Of a stretch of 64,000 bases of DNA, positions 34,363-44,569 are shown piece after piece. The notes below the pieces were generated by a model. It ran no database searches. It was given only the letters and a program-made list of their open reading frames with translations, and was not told the origin of the DNA. The DNA comes from Rhea pennata (lineage: Eukaryota; Chordata; Aves; Rheiformes; Rheidae). Position 1 is the stretch's first letter, and each line of letters starts with the position of its first letter. The stretch is from contig NW_026907680.1 in NCBI RefSeq assembly GCF_028389875.1, positions 620,001 through 684,000 on the forward strand. Direction: 5' to 3'. A program made the position numbers and the translations under genes.

Positions 34363-34991
34363 TTACTTCTCAAGGGCTTCAACGAGGCGTGGGGGCTTTT
34401 TCTTCAGGGCCTCGTACAGGCGATCCTTGCACCAGGGAGTCCAGCTCGGCATCAGCCTGAACAGCTCATGCATCATGGTGTGGGATGTTTTCTCCGCCAG
34501 AATTCTTTGGTATTGCTCAAAGTCCAGAATGTCCCCGAGCAGGAGGTCCAGGACACCTTTCACTTCTACAACGCGTTCAGTCAGCTCCACTCGGTGCCTA
34601 TCAACAAAGTGTTCCCCTGGGGAGGCCAGAAGCAAAGGGTTAGTCATCTGTGGACACACTGGTGCTCTTTCAGCTGCTTCACAGGTCATGGAGCAGCAGC
34701 CACTTCAGAGAGGGGTTTGCCTGAGCTAGCACGACCCAAGGAGGAAATGAACGGCACCACGGAGCACCCAGTCCTCTCTGTTGTTAGTGGGTGATGGCAG
34801 CATCTAGCCGAAAGCAGAGGCTCGTGTGAATGTCTAATTCAAACTGGGGCTGTGCTGGGGCCAATGCTGTGTTTTAGAGTGGGTGTTTGAGCCCCTGCCC
34901 CTGGTTTTGAGGCATTTTCCCCCAAAAGTCTCACCTGTCACTGCCAACATTTGAACAGATTCTTTGGGGATTTGTTCTCTGCCCCTAAAGC
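34363..34991 (-). CDS. CARD-domain exons, ASC/NLRP1/CARD8 type (partial gene)
   Basis: Two exons join in phase: 34935-34991 (acceptor cccacag, donor gtgaga; FRGREQIPKESVQMLAVT) and 34363-34616 (acceptor ctccccag), which ends at TAA. The second encodes a full death-fold CARD of about 84 residues. It begins GEHFVDRHRVELTERV, has the mid motif DILDFEQYQRILAEKTS, and ends LYEALKKKPPRLVEALEK. This resembles the C-terminal CARDs of ASC (PYCARD), NLRP1 and CARD8, which recruit caspase-1-type caspases in inflammasomes. Upstream on the minus strand I find no PYRIN, FIIND or NACHT sequence, so it is a gene fragment or has distant 5' exons. Confidence 0.72.
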
Positions 34992-34999
34992 CTGTGGGA

Positions 35000-35560
35000 C
35001 AGCAAAACAGAAAAGAAATGAGAGGGGAAGCAATGGGAGGGAGCTCCAATCTTGCATGGTCAATGGGGCGCTGCAGAAGGGAAGGACAGAGCAGACACCT
35101 TTCCAAAGGAGGCTCCTTCCCTTAGGAGACTAGGACTCCCAGGCCACCTCCCAGCCTTGCTGGTGACCCTTTCTCATGGCTGCTCCCATCTCCACTGAGC
35201 CAGTGCCATCAAGTGACAGCACAGCTAATTACAGCCCTATCAGAGACCACCACAGCTGCGCAGTGTGAACTGGCCATGGGAAATGCTGGAGCTATGGATG
35301 ATGTACGATGAGCACCTCTGACAGGGAGGAGACATCCCATCACCTGGTTCAACCTGTATGTCTTGCTGGGAACTCACTGCATTGGAGTTTTAAGCTAATT
35401 TCAGACAGTGTCATGGCAAATACGTTCAATCGAGCTCATCACCCTTGGCTTGTTCTGCAGCAACCATGCACACGTCAACATGGCTGCCCCACAAACACGC
35501 CGACACGCACATGCCAACGACACAGCTGGGCCTTTCACAGGCAAAGACACACACACGGCA
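35000..35560. other. No gene recognised
   Basis: This is ordinary mixed sequence between the CARD exons and the GC-rich minisatellite. No coding or repeat feature could be supported. Confidence 0.5.
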
Positions 35561-35599
35561 GCCCCACGCACACCCATGTGCAGGGCAATGGGGACCACT

Positions 35600-35990
35600 G
35601 GGGCAACATCCCCCCTGCTCCCCCCCACCCCAGGGGTCCAGGCACTCCTCTGCCCCCCTGCACCCCAGGGGCCCAGGCATCTGGGCATTCTCCTGCCCGC
35701 CTCTACCCGAGGGGCCCAGGTGTCCGGGCACCTCTCTTCTGCCCACTACGCGAGCGGCCCAGGCGTACGGGCATCCCTCTGCCCCGCCCTGACTCCAGGG
35801 CCCAGGCATCCGGACACCCCATTGCCTCCCCCTACCCCAGGGGCCCAGGCGTCTGGGCCCCTCCTTCCACGTGCCCAGGAAGTCCCCATCCCTTCCCACG
35901 CCAGGGGCCCAGGCGTCCGAGCACCCTCCCCCCACCCCCGTTACGTGAGCGCCGGCTCGGACGCCTGGGCCCCTCGCCGCGCCCCCTTCC
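35600..35990. repeat. GC-rich minisatellite
   Basis: About seven imperfect copies of a unit centred on ggggcccaggcgtccgggca, about 55-65 bases apart, lie in C-rich spacer. The unit is nearly its own reverse complement at its core. Confidence 0.75.
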
Positions 35991-36238
35991 CTCCCCCAGG
36001 CCCAGCGATGCCGCTGCCGCCCCGCGCCGGGAACTGCAATCCCAGCAGGCAGCGCGGCCGCCGAGCCCCGCCCCCTCCCTGGCGCCTCGCGGGAGCAGCC
36101 GCTGTGAGGAGGAGCCTTCCTGGCCCCGAGCCCCGGCTGCTCCGCTCCGCTCCTCAGGCCTCCCCAGAGCTGCCGCGCTGCAGGCGGGCGAGCGCGCCGC
36201 ACACCCCGCCAAGAGCCACCCGGCCTGGGGCAGCTGGT
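35950..36238. promoter_or_regulatory. CpG island beside Ser-rich exon copy 3
   Basis: This is very CpG-rich sequence with a gaactgcaatcccagcagg block at 36031-36049, resembling the ZNF143-type promoter motif. The homologous flank of the Ser-rich exon at 14340-14448 has lost most CpGs. It may be a promoter, possibly for the CARD exons on the minus strand; that link is a guess. Confidence 0.45.
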
Positions 36239-36859
36239 TTAATTCAGCACACAAGAACTTCCTGGGTGCTCGCGCGGCTCACAAGCAGAGCTGCTGCTGC
36301 TGCTGCCGCCGCTGCCGCCGTTGTGGCTGCTGCTGTGGCCACCGCCGCTGCCCCCGGGGCTCCCACTGCCGCTTCCCCTCTGTCTGACATGTGGTCTTCG
36401 ACTGCGCCTGCCCCTGGGGCTGCCGCTGTGCCCGCCACCGGGGCTTCCACTGCTGCTGCCACCGCCAGTGGATCTGCTGCTGTCCCCGCCACTGGAGCTT
36501 CCACTGCCGCTGCCGCTCTGTCTGACACTGGCACTGGAGCTGCCGCTGTGCCTGCAGCTGGAGCTTCCACTGCCACTGCCAGTGAGGCTGCTGCTGACAC
36601 TGGGGCTGTCGCTCTGTCTGACAGTGGGTTTCCCAGTGCCACTGGGGCTCCCGGTGGGGCTGCCGCTGTGTCTGCCACTGGGGCTCCCACTGCCACTGCC
36701 AGTGGGGCTGCTGCCGGCACTGTGGCTGCCACTGATGCTGCCACTGCCCCTGCCACTGCTGCTCTGTCTTCTGTTGCCACCGGGTCTGCCGCTGACACTG
36801 CCACTGCTGCTGCTCTTTCTCCTGCTTGTCCCTGTCTCCGCCCATGGCTCTTCTTCCCC
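36239..36859 (-). CDS. Ser-rich exon copy 3 (isolated)
   Basis: This copy of the terminal exon has an intact acceptor (ctccttctccag) and a phase-0 frame starting GEEEPWAETGTSRRKSSSSG. It is open for 206 residues to the same TAA as at 14449. Repeat order differs from copy 1. The only upstream unit (38152-37379) has a frameshift, so it is probably not expressed as part of a full protein. Confidence 0.5.
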   Translation of the reverse strand, partial: GEEEPWAETGTSRRKSSSSGSVSGRPGGNRRQSSSGRGSGSISGSHSAGSSPTGSGSGSPSGRHSGSPTGSPSGTGKPTVRQSDSPSVSSSLTGSGSGSSSCRHSGSSSASVRQSGSGSGSSSGGDSSRSTGGGSSSGSPGGGHSGSPRGRRSRRPHVRQRGSGSGSPGGSGGGHSSSHNGGSGGSSSSSSACEPREHPGSSCVLN

Positions 36860-37039
36860 CTGGAGAAGGAGGCAGAAAGGAACAGGCTGTGCCCTCCTGC
36901 GGCAGAAAGGCCAAGGCCGTCCTGCTAGGGAGGACAGGGGTGCGCAGTGGGGGCCAGAGCCGGTCTCTTTTCCCGCAAGGGAAAGGCCTGTTCCCTAACT
37001 CTTCCCGTGAGCCTTCCTGTCAGCACCCTTCTGCCCTGA

Positions 37040-38690
37040 AGGGAAGCCCAGCAAGGCTGAACATCCCTTGCTTGTTCACACCAAAGATCTAACTCATCAC
37101 ACAGCTGAAGAGAAACTCTCCATCTTCTAGCGTGGAAACGCCCTGCAGTTCCACAGCCACCAAGCAGAGAGCCCCAGAGGCTTTGTTGGGTTGCTCACAG
37201 AGAGCGCTGGAGAGGCAGATACATTGCAGAAGTAGAGCACAGCTGGCATCTCTGAAAACAAAGCCCTGCACAAAGCCTTCCAGGGCCCAGCAGGCCTCTT
37301 GTACAGCCAGCGCCCATAGCACAAGGCCTGGGCAGAGAGCAGGCTGGCACATGAAGGGCCTCAATGAGGAGCACTTACCACTCCAGACCTCTGACGGCCC
37401 TCGCTCAGAGGACATGCACTAGTGCTCGGGCTTCTCTCCGTTCCTTCTTCCTGCCCGCTGCTGCACTCTGTGCAGAGCACTCTGAGGTGACTGGCACCGG
37501 CCTGCAAATACACACCGCGGAGAGGTGATATGAGCACAGGGAGAGTAGGGTCCCCACCTGGCCCTCACCAGCTTCACACCTGCTCCTGCAGCAGAAGGCA
37601 ATTCTGCAGCAGAAGCACAGGGCTCCCACTGACTGGGGCCACATCAGTGCATCACCTCCCACCAAAGCACCTGGGGCTGCACGTCATGCCTGAAGGAGAG
37701 CTCCAGGAGCCCAAGGGAGACTCTCTCCAGGCAGTGAGGAGAGCAGCAGGGTCATCTGCAAGGACAGGCTCTGAAACACATCATTACCTGCTGTCCTGCC
37801 AACTACAAGACTGCTCCGTGGCCCCAAAGGCTCTGTGTTCAGGGGTGGGCAACGGATTATTGCTGGGCACCCAGTGTCAAAGAAGCAGAAAGGCATCAAG
37901 CATTTACACACAAAGCCCTTAGCAGGTGGACAACATCACAGAGTTCTGCAGAACCCTATCCTCACCCACAGAGCCCAGATGAAGGCAGAGCATGCCTGCA
38001 GGCAGGTGGGACCCAGCCGCTGGAAAGACTTGTTCCCAAAGCACTTTCAGAGCAGCCTCCCCCAGCCCTGGCAATGCAGCCCTAACAAACCTGTGCGGAG
38101 AGGCTGCTGCCTTTGTCAGGCAGGGGGAAAGAAAGAAGGGAAAGTACTCACATTGGAAAAATACTTGGAAGAGGTTCAAGGGACACAATCGAAGCTGCTT
38201 TAGTGGCTGTCAGGATTGAATCCCTGCGTATTTTCATCTGCAAAGGTGAGAAAGAGAGGTGAGATGCTGCCAAGGAAAGGCTCTTGCTGCTGGCAAGGGC
38301 AGCCCATGTTTCCATGCTACAGAGAAGAAGCTGCCTCTCAGAACTGCAGAAATACCCGTTGCTCTTGCTCACAGCAGCCCCTCCATTCCACACAAGAGCA
38401 GCTGCAGGGGAATATGGGCAAAGAGCTAAATGATCTGGCAGGCTTTTGTCCAGGGAAGAGCCAAAAGGCTGATCCAGGACAGAATGGAGAGAAGAGAGAG
38501 GCAAGCACACGGGAAGGCAGCTCACTAAACTCTAGGGCAATGTGCAGGGCAGTCCTGCTAGGGAGGACAGGAGGGCTCTGTGGGGGCTATGGCAGCTCTG
38601 TTTTCGCAGAAGGGAAGGTTCTTCCCCAGCCTCTGCTCTGAGCCTTCCCGGGAGCCTTCCTGTCAGCACCCTTTTACCCTGAAGGGAAGC
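37040..38690 (-). pseudogene. Isolated cassette unit U7 (frameshifted)
   Basis: This unit matches U2 and U3 throughout. The 86-bp exon is open (38152-38237, MKIRRDSILTATKAAS). The second exon, 37379-37501, is 123 bp because one base is missing (ctagtgcatg where U3 has ctagctgcatg). The frame then hits TGA in the exon. No HU exons or acidic exon lie nearby. Confidence 0.75.
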
Positions 38691-38699
38691 CCAGCAAAA

Positions 38700-39930
38700 G
38701 CCTCTGCTCCTTAGGAAAACAGCCCTGCTCTGGCAAAGGTAGCAACACGCTGACATCATGGAAGGTTTTCTTTTTAAAAGGCAGATTTGCTCTTAGAAAG
38801 GAGAAACTAGTACTTTAAGACAGCCTTGTTTGAAGATGATGGAGCCAGGCCTCCAGCAACAGCAGTGGCAGCCGAAGCCAAGCAGGAGCCCGGGCAAGCA
38901 AAGCCTGGAGTAATTTATCCTCCTTCTAGCTATGTGGCAGAGCTAGGCCCCAAAGCAGCAAAGGTCCCCCAGCTCGTGTGCGCCAGCAGGAACCTTGAAT
39001 CGTTCAAATAGTCAAGATGCACAAAAGCATTGCCTTACCTAGCAGCAAGCCCTCAAACCAGAGCTGCATGCTCTCCAGCGCTGCCTCTGAAAACAAGTCA
39101 GTTGTGGGGTGAAGCAGCAAGGCGCTTTACTCAGCCTTCAAACACTTGTCCCCATGCTGCAGCAGCCACCCCAGGGCTCTGGGAGGGGAGGGATGACCTG
39201 CCCCACACACAGGCTTAGAGGCTGCTGTGTGTTCATGCACACATGATTTTGGCTTTGCACTGTTAGCAGCACCCCACCACCACCGCCCTGAAGATGGCTG
39301 CAGCTTATTTTGGGGGATGCTTTTGAAGACAGAAAGGTGCCTCCCATCACTAGGAAAGATTTGTATCACCTTTTATCAGCAAAGCAAGTCACTGACTGTT
39401 GCTCTGTAACGTTCGCAGCCCTGATGTGTAACACAGGCTATGACGCATGGCTAGAGCTCTGCCAGCAAAACACTTGAAGACAGCAGGGTGGCTCTACTGA
39501 AGAGGTGAGCTATGAGCAGTTGATGGATGCACCAGCAGCTGCTGCTGGAGGAGAGGGCCACTCTCCAGGCTCACAGCACTTGCTGCCCATTAAAGCTCCA
39601 GTGAGCAGAAGAGGTTTGGGTGCAGGTAGATGGGTACCATGTCATGGTGAGCTAGTGGTAAATAGGTACCTTGCAAAGTCTTCCCCAAGACCTGGTCCCC
39701 TCCCACCTCTGCAACACTGAATATGGTGCAGTTCAAGTGTTGAAGACAGAATTAAGAAACTATGACAGAGGGAGAATGAAGCCAGACATGTGCCCTGGCA
39801 CCAGAGTGAGAGCCTGACACCTTTCCTCTCTGCTTTGATCCTGCCTTAACACAACAGCGGTGTGGCTGTATTCCAGCTTAGGCTGTCCCTTGTAGGATGA
39901 CCTCGTAAGGCCACCGGACTAAGGAAGACA
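38700..39930. other. No gene recognised
   Basis: Short open frames only; no domain, repeat or splice-supported exon seen. Confidence 0.5.
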
Positions 39931-39934
39931 GGCA

Positions 39935-40760
39935 GCAAACCATTGCCCATCCCGGAACAGAGTCCCTGGGGCCACGGAGCAGTGGCTAATGTAGCTGGCA
40001 GCACAGCACGTAATGCTGTGCCTTGGAGCCTGTCCTGGCAGATGACCCTGCTGCTCGCCTTCCTGCATGGAGAGAAATTTTTGCTCTGGTTCTGTCCAGA
40101 GCTCTACTTTGGGCATAACGTGCAGCCCTGGGTGTTTTGTTAGGGGGTGATCCCCATTCCTGTGGATGTGACCCCAGTCAGTGGGACCCACGTGCTTCTG
40201 CTACAGAACTGCCTTCTGCGGCAGAAGCAGGTGCCCAACTTGTCAGGCTGAAATGGGGACCCTACTCCCCCTGTGCTCATGCCACCTCCCCGCGGTGTGT
40301 ATTTGCAGTCCATTCCTAGGCACCCCAGAGTGCTCTGCCCAGAAGGCAGTGCCAGGCGGGAGGAAGCCATCTTCAGAAGGTGGAGCACCTACTGAGTGGC
40401 CTGGAATGAAGTGGACGAGAATGCCAGAGCAGTAAGTGTCACTACTGGGGGCCCTTCTTTTCCAGCGTGCTTCCTGCAAAAGCCTTGTGCTATGGGCGCT
40501 GGCTTGCAAGAGCCCTTCCCATGGGTTCACTGAGCCCTGCCCAACATCGCCCAGTCCTGCCTTCAAAGGCAGCAGTGGTGAATGTAGTTTTGGAATACAC
40601 ACGCTGTTGCACCTTGCTCTCCGTGAACACACCAGCAGAGCCTCTGGGGCCCTCCTGCTGGTGGCACTGGAAGTGCTGGGCCTTTCTGTGATAGAAAGTG
40701 AAGAGCGAGTGAAGAGTTTCTGCTCAGCTCTGTGATTATTCAGATGCTTGTTTCAAGCAG
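39935..40760 (+). pseudogene. Inverted fragment of array unit U4 (frameshifted)
   Basis: This is the reverse complement of about 21165-21990. It contains the U4-type second exon at 40309-40431 with both splice sites, but it is 123 rather than 124 bp: gcctggaatg replaces gcctgggaatg. The one-base loss breaks the frame. The fragment abuts the truncated 3' end of the exchanger gene. Confidence 0.75.
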
Positions 40761-40950
40761 GAAAGGGATGTTCAGCATGGACAGCAGGAGGATGACCAGT
40801 GCCCTCCACCAAGACCAGTGGACCACGGCGCTGTGGTGGTGGCTGGGCCCTGGGGGAAAGGAGCAGGGATGAGTCAGAAACCCCATGTGAGCCTCCCAGC
40901 GTGGGAAGGGGAGCAGAGGACTCGCCGAGCGGAGCCGGGGCGGCACTCAC

Positions 40951-43900
40951 TGTGACAGTCGCTGATGTGGATGTCATAGATGTGCGAGTGAGTTTTCAGG
41001 GTGAAGAAGAGGCCGATGAGGTAGGCGGCAGGGAGCAGCAGGGACACTGTGTACACCAGGGGCCTGCGGGACACGGCGCTCAGCCCCACGCGAGAGCCCT
41101 TTGGAGGCCCCGGCGTTCCCCTGCACCACACAGAGCTGAGAACACCGGCGGCTGTCCCAGGACAGAGGGAGATGGACGCAGCGTGGTCCAGCCCTGGGAC
41201 CAGACAGGCACAGCGGTGCCATCCCCAGGAGGGAGGACGCCCTGCCCGCGACCAGGCAGCTCCCCGAGGACCTGTGAGCCAACCCACGAAGTGCCACCCC
41301 GACACGGGGACCGGGTCCACCCCAGGACACTCACTGGATGTGGCTGTAGTAGAGCATGCTGTTGTTCTGCACCTGCAACGGAGAGCCCATCAGCGGGGCG
41401 AGCGCCATGGCCGTGCCCTGGGCACCCTGCAGTGCCCGTTGCGGGCCGCCGGCAAGGAGCCGGGCGGGCTACGGGCGCCCGTGGGTGCCGCGGTTTGGGG
41501 GCTTACCAGGTCGAAGTGGCAGCTCTTGCAGAGGTAGTGGCCCAGCGCGTTCTGGGTGATGTTGTGGCACTCGCCGCACACCAGCCTCCCGTACACCTTG
41601 GAGAAGAGCATCGGGGCGAAGACGCCTGCTGGCAGGAGAGGTGGAAGTGGGCGCCAGGCCATGGCGTGGGACATCTTCCCCCCGACGGCACCACTGCCAG
41701 GGCACTCACCTCCCACGGAGAGGAAGAGCAGGGCCGAGCTGACACCCGCCGAGCGGCTGTTGAACCTCTGCTCCTGGTGCCGGATGCCTCCTATGACCGT
41801 GCACAAGCCCTCGGAGAGAACATGGCTGTCAGTGTGACCTCGGCGAGGAGGTCCTCTCCTCCTCCCACGCTGGAGGACGGGGGCTTTCGTGACACAAGCG
41901 CCTCCTCCCCGCCGGGCTCACCAGGACCAGGAGGACGCAGCCCACCAGGGTGCCCGTCAGCTCCACCTTGACGATCTCCTCGTAGCACTTGCGGGCGCCC
42001 TTGATGAGCGCTGTGATGTAGAAGGTGAGCTCTGTGATGGAGCCAAACGTGGCGTTCACCACCGCCCCCACCGCGACGTTGCTCTGCACCGAGATGCTGC
42101 GGGGACGGGAAGCGCAAAGGGTCAATGGGGCGGGAAGCAGCGCCGCGGGGCGGCCCCGGCACCAGGCAGCTGCTCACCTGGCGATGGCCATGCCGATGTA
42201 GTAGGAGAGGGGCATGATGGAGAGCAGCGCCAGGGCGAACTTCACGGGCGAGCTCGTCACCCAGTTGCGCCCGTCCACGTAGCCCAGCACCAGCGTCACC
42301 ACCACCAGCGGCAGCAGGTCTGCGGCGGCCATCAAGGACGTGTCCGAAGTGGGGGGGGTCGGTGGTTTTTGAGGGGTGGTACCTCAAGGTGGTGCCCAGT
42401 TGACGTGTCCCCCCCTATACACAAAAAGGAAGCAGGGGGGAAAAGGATACTGACAGCGAAGACGTTGATGCCGTCCATGGCGTACTTGTAGTAGTAGGCG
42501 TTGATGGCGCGGTAGCAGCACTTGATCACCTCCGCCTCCAGCGGCACGTTCGTCTGCAGCGGCGGCAGCGGGGCGATGGAAACCAAGCGGGTGACACTGG
42601 TCTGGGTGTCCCCCCCTGCCAAAAGCCAGCCCATCGAGAGGGGACCCTCCACCCCCAGCACCAGGGGCCACCCACCATGCGCGGGCGCCGGATTCGTACC
42701 CGCTCCGGGGGCGGCAGCAGCACCCGGTGGGCCGTGCGGGTGCTCATCTTGGTGACGGAGATGAGGAAGAAGAGGAGCCAGGCGACGAAGCAGACGAGCC
42801 CGTGGGCCAGTGCCAGCGCCGGGTAGCCCAGGCAGAGCCACACGGCAGCAGCGGCAGCGCGTTGCTGCAAGGACGGCCCGGTGGCGGCAGTTTTTTAGGG
42901 TGGAAAAAGCCAAACGGGAGCAGCCGGGCTCCCAAAGAGCCGCCCCTCGGGCCCCGTCCAGCACCTCCCGCGCCGGGCGCTCACCCGGTAGCCGGGGTCC
43001 GCGGGGCACCAGCGGCCGGGCGCTGGGCCGCCGAGCAGGGCCGAGGTCTCCCGGGTGCCGTCGGCCTCCGCGGCGGGACCCTGGCGGAGAGTGAGGAGGG
43101 GCTGGCGGGGACGGACGTACGGACGGCACCCGGCCGTTACCTCCACCCACTGGATCACTTTGCTGAAGGGCCAGAGGAAGTAGCTGCCCAGGTCCCTGCA
43201 GAGCCGCCCTGCGGGGACAGCGGCATCGGGACGCGGGGCAGGACCCCGACGCGCACGTCCCGTCTCCCACCACGACAGCCCGGCCCGGTCGCACCGGGGA
43301 CGGGCACCTGGGGAAGACTCACCGTAAGGAGCCCCCACGACGGTGAGGAACATCTCGGCGGCCACCAGGACGTAGAGGAGCGCCAGCCACCAGCCGAAGA
43401 GCAGCGCGTAGAGGACGCTGCCCAACGTCACCGTGGAGCCTGCAGACAGCGACCGGCCCCTCCGCTGCTCCGCCAGCCGCTTCGCCACGTGCACGGCGGG
43501 GGGGGGGGGGGGGTGTTAACCGGGCTCCCTCCTCCCAACAGGGTTTTGCCGCGAACCCTAGAGCCTCAGCGGCCGCCCACCTCCAAAGCCGCGGATGACG
43601 TTCAGGTTGGAGTAGAGCTCCTTCCTGATCTCCGAGCGGTCCTCCCAGGGCCGGGCGGTCGCGTGGCTCTTCCACTTCTTGAAGCCGAACTGCAGAGAGG
43701 AGAAGGTCGCGGCCAAAGAAAAGACCCCCTCCCCTCCCGTGCAGCAGGATGGGCATGGGCCGCGGGGGGACGGACCCACCTTGACGTCGTTGGAGAGCTT
43801 GTTGGCCTCCACCGCGCTCTCGGCCGTCAGCGTGGTCTTTGCCCCGCAGCTCTCGCACGCCGGCACCTCGTTCAAGTGCTGCTGGCGGGTGACGACTGCG

Positions 43901-44146
43901 GGCGAGAGGCGAGCGGGTGTGGGCGCTGGCACAGGGACCCCCCGCGCGGACCCCCCTCACCGCTGCCGCCGCCGGGCTCCCTACCGGGCAGGATGCGGAG
44001 GGCGAGGATGCGGGGGGCGAGGATGCCATGGGGGTGGGAGGCCGAGGGCAGGTCGCCATGCGGGTCGTTAATGGCGGCGCAGCGGCGGTCGCAGGGCGAG
44101 CCCCACCGCGGGCCCTCGCCCCGCACCTCCGGCTCCCCGGCAGCGG
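40951..44146 (-). pseudogene. CAX-type cation/proton exchanger, truncated gene
   Basis: Fourteen exons are readable: 43985-44146, 43780-43895, 43581-43689, 43323-43439, 43141-43208, 42985-43080, 42700-42864, 42455-42553, 42178-42319, 41922-42096, 41710-41809, 41507-41625, 41335-41372 and 40951-41063. They encode about 540 residues of a multi-pass membrane protein. VVNATFGSITEL is the first acidic-helix (c-1) repeat of the CAX family, followed by GGIRHQEQRFNSRSAGVSSA and VGGVFAPMLFS, and then a Cys pair insert (CGECHNIT...CKSC). Such exchangers (yeast VNX1, zebrafish Cax1) move Ca2+ or other cations into acidic organelles against protons. The second, c-2, half is absent: sequence below about 40.8 kb is array repeat. 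The join 42455/42319 is one base out of phase. The 5' start codon is not found. Confidence 0.82.
43498..43513. repeat. Poly-G run
   Basis: Sixteen G in a row within an exchanger intron. The length may be unreliable. Confidence 0.9.
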
Positions 44147-44264
44147 CTGCAAGAGAGGCAGCGGCCAGGACGGGCCGGGCCAGGCTGAGCCGCGCTAAGC
44201 CGAGCCTGGGAGGCGCCGCGCGTTCGATCCCCTGCAGCCCTGGCGCCGCACCGGAGCCCCTGCT

Positions 44265-44560
44265 TCCCCCCCCCCCCCGAAAAAAACCCCACCCCCTTCC
44301 CAGGCTCATGCACTCCAGCACCCGCTGCAGCCCAACCCAGGAGGGACCCCCGCACACTGTGCAAATCGTCCCCCAGGTGCAACACCCCTGCCATGGAAAG
44401 CCACCCCCCCCCAGTGCAATGTCCAGGATCCCTCCCTGTGGGTGCAACACCCAAAAGGGACCTTCCTCCCCTCCCCCCCCATGCAATGCCCCCCTGTGGA
44501 AAGTCCCCCAGTGCAAGGCTCAGGACCCCTCCCATTGGGTGCAGCACCCCGAAGGGACCC
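44265..44560. repeat. C-rich tandem repeat, about 97-bp period
   Basis: A run of C at 44265-44278 is followed by two or so copies of a unit with cagtgcaa...gggtgca.cacc..aagggacc (cagtgcaa at 44412 and 44509). It lies between the exchanger exons and the inverted Ser-rich region and so marks a junction. Confidence 0.7.
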
Positions 44561-44569
44561 AGAGGCAGC

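Noticed and set aside
35408..36928. 506-codon plus-strand open frame across minisatellite and Ser-rich exon copy 3
   Set aside because: It joins two tandem repeats and a CpG island; composition, not coding, explains the absence of stops.
40799..41971. 390-codon plus-strand open frame
   Set aside because: It is a shadow of exchanger exons on the other strand in GC-rich DNA.
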